Shown here: piece after piece, positions 33,731 to 35,557 of the stretch | Layout: each line of letters begins with the position of its first letter | How positions within the stretch are numbered: the first letter of the stretch is position 1 | Source of the DNA: a virus | Virus record (IMG/VR): IMGVR_UViG_3300009161_000125 | Span: 1-35,557 of that record | DNA length: 35,557 nucleotides | Strand: one strand, 5' to 3' | Notes under the pieces: model-generated | Told to the model about the DNA's origin: nothing | Databases searched by the model: none | What the model saw: the letters and a program-made list of their open reading frames with translations, nothing else | Position numbers and translations under genes: made by a program

Positions 33731-34606
33731 ATGAAGAAACTCAAGCATTCCAAGTTTAAAAACGCCGGAATTTTGTTCGAACTACTCGTTCGTCAAGTTA
33801 CCGCCGACATTCTTGCCGGAAAAGAAGAATCTACCGCAAATCGTATTCTTCGTAAGTATTTCACCGAATCAACCGACCTTGGAAAAGAAAATCGACTGTA
33901 TCGTATCATTCTAGAAGATAAAGTAAAAGACCAATTCGCCGCAGACAGACTACTTGAGACAATCGTAAGAACTAGAAACAAGTTGAATGAAAGAGCACTA
34001 AATCAACAAAAATATGAGTTGATCAAGGAAATCAAAGAAAATTATCCAATTGAAGCATTTTTAAATGGTAGCATATCAAACTACAAACTACTTGCATCTA
34101 TATATAAAGTATTTGAAGAAAACATAAATGAAGTAGCGTGCGATCCAAGAGAAGTTTATAAAGCTCGCAATTGTATCACCGAAAGCATGTTGTTGTCCAA
34201 GAATCCCACCAGAGTCATTTCCGAAGACGAAAAGAAAGACATGGTCAAGATATATCAGCAACAAAACGAAGATGTTCGTCTATTGGCTTATAAACTATTG
34301 GTCGATTCTTTCAACGAAAAATACAAGAATTTGGACGACAAGCAGAAGATTTTGATTCGCGAGTACATCAATAATGTAAGCAATACAAATTCACTAAGAG
34401 AGTATATCAACCAAGAAGTTCCCGAAGTACGTAAGCAAATAACTGAGCTGAAGAACAGCATAGATAACGACGTTGTCAAAATAAAGATCGAAGAAACTTT
34501 AAACCAATTAGAGAAGATTACCAAGGGTACGTTGGTCAAGGAAAATCAAATCATGGCACTTATGTTGAGTTACGAACTGGTTAAAGAGTTGAAGAATTTT
34601 AAATAA
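33731..34606 (+). CDS. Helical protein downstream of portal, head-assembly candidate
   Basis: 291 residues, almost all helix and strongly charged (KFKNAGILFELLVRQVTADI, NRILRKYF, LYRIILEDKVKDQFAADRLL, then long Glu/Lys helices to the end). No catalytic residues stand out. In T4-like genomes the genes after portal encode prohead core, protease and scaffold, and a helical composition fits a scaffold or core protein. I do not recognise a specific family. It has a candidate late promoter and is followed after one base by the next gene. Confidence 0.7.
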   Translation: MKKLKHSKFKNAGILFELLVRQVTADILAGKEESTANRILRKYFTESTDLGKENRLYRIILEDKVKDQFAADRLLETIVRTRNKLNERALNQQKYELIKEIKENYPIEAFLNGSISNYKLLASIYKVFEENINEVACDPREVYKARNCITESMLLSKNPTRVISEDEKKDMVKIYQQQNEDVRLLAYKLLVDSFNEKYKNLDDKQKILIREYINNVSNTNSLREYINQEVPEVRKQITELKNSIDNDVVKIKIEETLNQLEKITKGTLVKENQIMALMLSYELVKELKNFK

Positions 34607-34607
34607 C

Positions 34608-35099
34608 ATGTCAACTGACACAAACCAACTTATTCGTGAACTTGTAGAAGAAGTGCTAGATGAAATGACTTCTACGGGAGCTGTTGGTGGATATATGACA
34701 CCGGCTGCATTCCGTGGTCACAAAAGCAAAAAGAAATCTGCTGAACGCAGTATGCCCGGTGGTAAAGTTGTTGGTAAAGAAGATACAGACGATACTACGG
34801 TCGGTGAAGGTGAAAGACTAACTGTTCGTCGCGACGTTGATATAATGGAAGGTCGTAGCCGTTATCGTAATTTTAAAGAAAATGACATGATGAAGAATCA
34901 TGCTAAGATTTCGTATGGAATCAACCAAGCCAAAAAGATGCTTGGTGAAGTCGAATATTTAGTTGAGTTGTGTGAAAAACTAAAAACTGAATGTGGATAT
35001 TCCACTCAGAATTTGTGGGCTAGAACACAACCGGACATGAAAGAAATACATGCTCGTTTGAAAGAAATTGCCAAGAAAATAAACAGAATGGGAAAATAA
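34608..35099 (+). CDS. Unknown protein of the head gene run
   Basis: 163 residues. The N-terminus is an amphipathic acidic helix, NQLIRELVEEVLDEM, followed by GAVGGYMTPAAFRGHKSKKK, a basic Lys-rich stretch, a disordered-looking Gly/Asp/Thr region, and a helical C-terminal half (ISYGINQAKKMLGEVEYLVE, then IHARLKEIAKKINR). The opening helix resembles that of the protein at 7078. The position between a scaffold candidate and another small gene suggests a prohead component. Function not identified. Confidence 0.7.
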   Translation: MSTDTNQLIRELVEEVLDEMTSTGAVGGYMTPAAFRGHKSKKKSAERSMPGGKVVGKEDTDDTTVGEGERLTVRRDVDIMEGRSRYRNFKENDMMKNHAKISYGINQAKKMLGEVEYLVELCEKLKTECGYSTQNLWARTQPDMKEIHARLKEIAKKINRMGK

Positions 35100-35102
35100 T
35101 AT

Positions 35103-35557
35103 ATGAACCTCAAAGATATCGCTGTAAAAATTTTAAATGAAGATACTTGGGGAAATAACCCAGCTGCTGCCGGAAACATGAGTCCTGGCGCAGAACCAAC
35201 TGCTGTATCTCCAGCTCCAAGTCCAGACGTTAAATTCTATAGTGTAGTTAAAGACTTCGTAGCATTTCAAACAAAAGTCAGCGCAGAAGAAGAATCTGCA
35301 AAAAGAGAATTTAGCCAAAATCTAAAAAAGAATTTAGTAAATAAAGAAGTTGCCGTTAGAGCATCCAAAGGATCTATCGGACAAGAAAAAGACTATACTA
35401 TCACTGTTAAGGATGTGGATATTTCTTATGTAAAAGACAAATATTATATTGTTCTAAAAGCAGACGACAGAAAAGATTATTATATCAACTCTTCATTTAA
35501 AATAAAGATTTTGGGTGCAGGTAAAACTGAAACTCCTCCAGCAACAATTTTGGAACC
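35103..35557 (+). CDS. Unknown protein, 3' end outside window
   Basis: The frame opens at ATG 35103, three bases after the previous stop and with GGGAA upstream, and stays open for 151 codons to the edge. It begins MNLKDIAVKILNEDTWGNNP, then a Pro/Ala/Ser-rich linker (PTAVSPAPSPDVK), a helical section (KVSAEEESAKREFSQNLKKN) and a beta-rich section with KDYTITVKDVDISYVKD and YIVLKADDRKDYYINS. It continues the head gene run. No family recognised; the missing end may decide. Confidence 0.75.
   Translation, partial: MNLKDIAVKILNEDTWGNNPAAAGNMSPGAEPTAVSPAPSPDVKFYSVVKDFVAFQTKVSAEEESAKREFSQNLKKNLVNKEVAVRASKGSIGQEKDYTITVKDVDISYVKDKYYIVLKADDRKDYYINSSFKIKILGAGKTETPPATILE

Noticed and set aside
1-35557. 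CRISPR arrays, insertion sequences, integrase or attachment sites
   Set aside because: No regularly spaced repeats, transposase-like genes or integrase motifs were seen.

Overview
The window is a gene-dense, AT-rich, single-strand-coded segment of a large T4-like myovirus genome. Every supported gene is on the + strand, intergenic gaps are short (the longest is about 170 bases), and many genes overlap by ATGA or TAATG. The hallmark genes are a gp17-like terminase, a gp20-like portal, gp25- and gp6-like baseplate wedge proteins, a gp5-like hub/spike, a sigma-like late transcription factor and gp46/gp47-type recombination nuclease domains. Host identity cannot be read directly. Shine-Dalgarno sequences are scarce, so the host may be a bacterium that relies little on them; Bacteroidota is one possibility, as an inference only. 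Thr-rich TTTT linkers and lectin-like virion domains recall marine and environmental phages.

Layout: (1) 1-892, the C-terminal part of a DnaK/Hsp70 chaperone closed by a strong intrinsic terminator. (2) 962-4510, a membrane/coiled-coil protein, then a short run of peptide deformylase, two small proteins and a sigma-factor-like protein. (3) 4533-21364, a tail/baseplate block: a small unknown, hub/spike, a Pro-rich repeat protein, a helical protein, gp25, gp6, a DNRLRE-like protein, a 1553-residue tail protein with a LamG-like domain, two further virion proteins, and a 1048-residue protein with seven FG-GAP-type repeats and a dockerin-like calcium-binding insert. (4) 21381-26854, DNA metabolism: RuvC-like resolvase, a DUF2786-like protein, a primase, and an Mre11-Rad50 fusion in one polypeptide. 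(5) 26888-28966, another large beta-rich virion protein. (6) 29046-35557, packaging and head: a Zn-ribbon coiled-coil protein, a cysteine-peptidase-like protein, terminase, portal, and three genes downstream of portal, the last cut by the window end.

Regulation: ten sites with core TATTTAT (six exactly ATATTTATA) lie 5 to 33 bases before start codons, nearly all of virion genes. They are the best candidates for this phage's late promoter, probably read by the sigma-like protein at 3665-4510. The sense-strand motif is the reverse complement of T4's TATAAATA. At three genes it sits only 5-6 bases from the ATG, so transcripts may be leaderless or nearly so.

Most unusual content: the seven-repeat propeller protein with its dockerin-like insert in a C-terminal module shared with its neighbour; the Mre11-Rad50 fusion; the flipped late-promoter-like motif; DnaK in a phage context; and two small unassigned genes (Zn-ribbon and Cys-His-Asp) just before the terminase.
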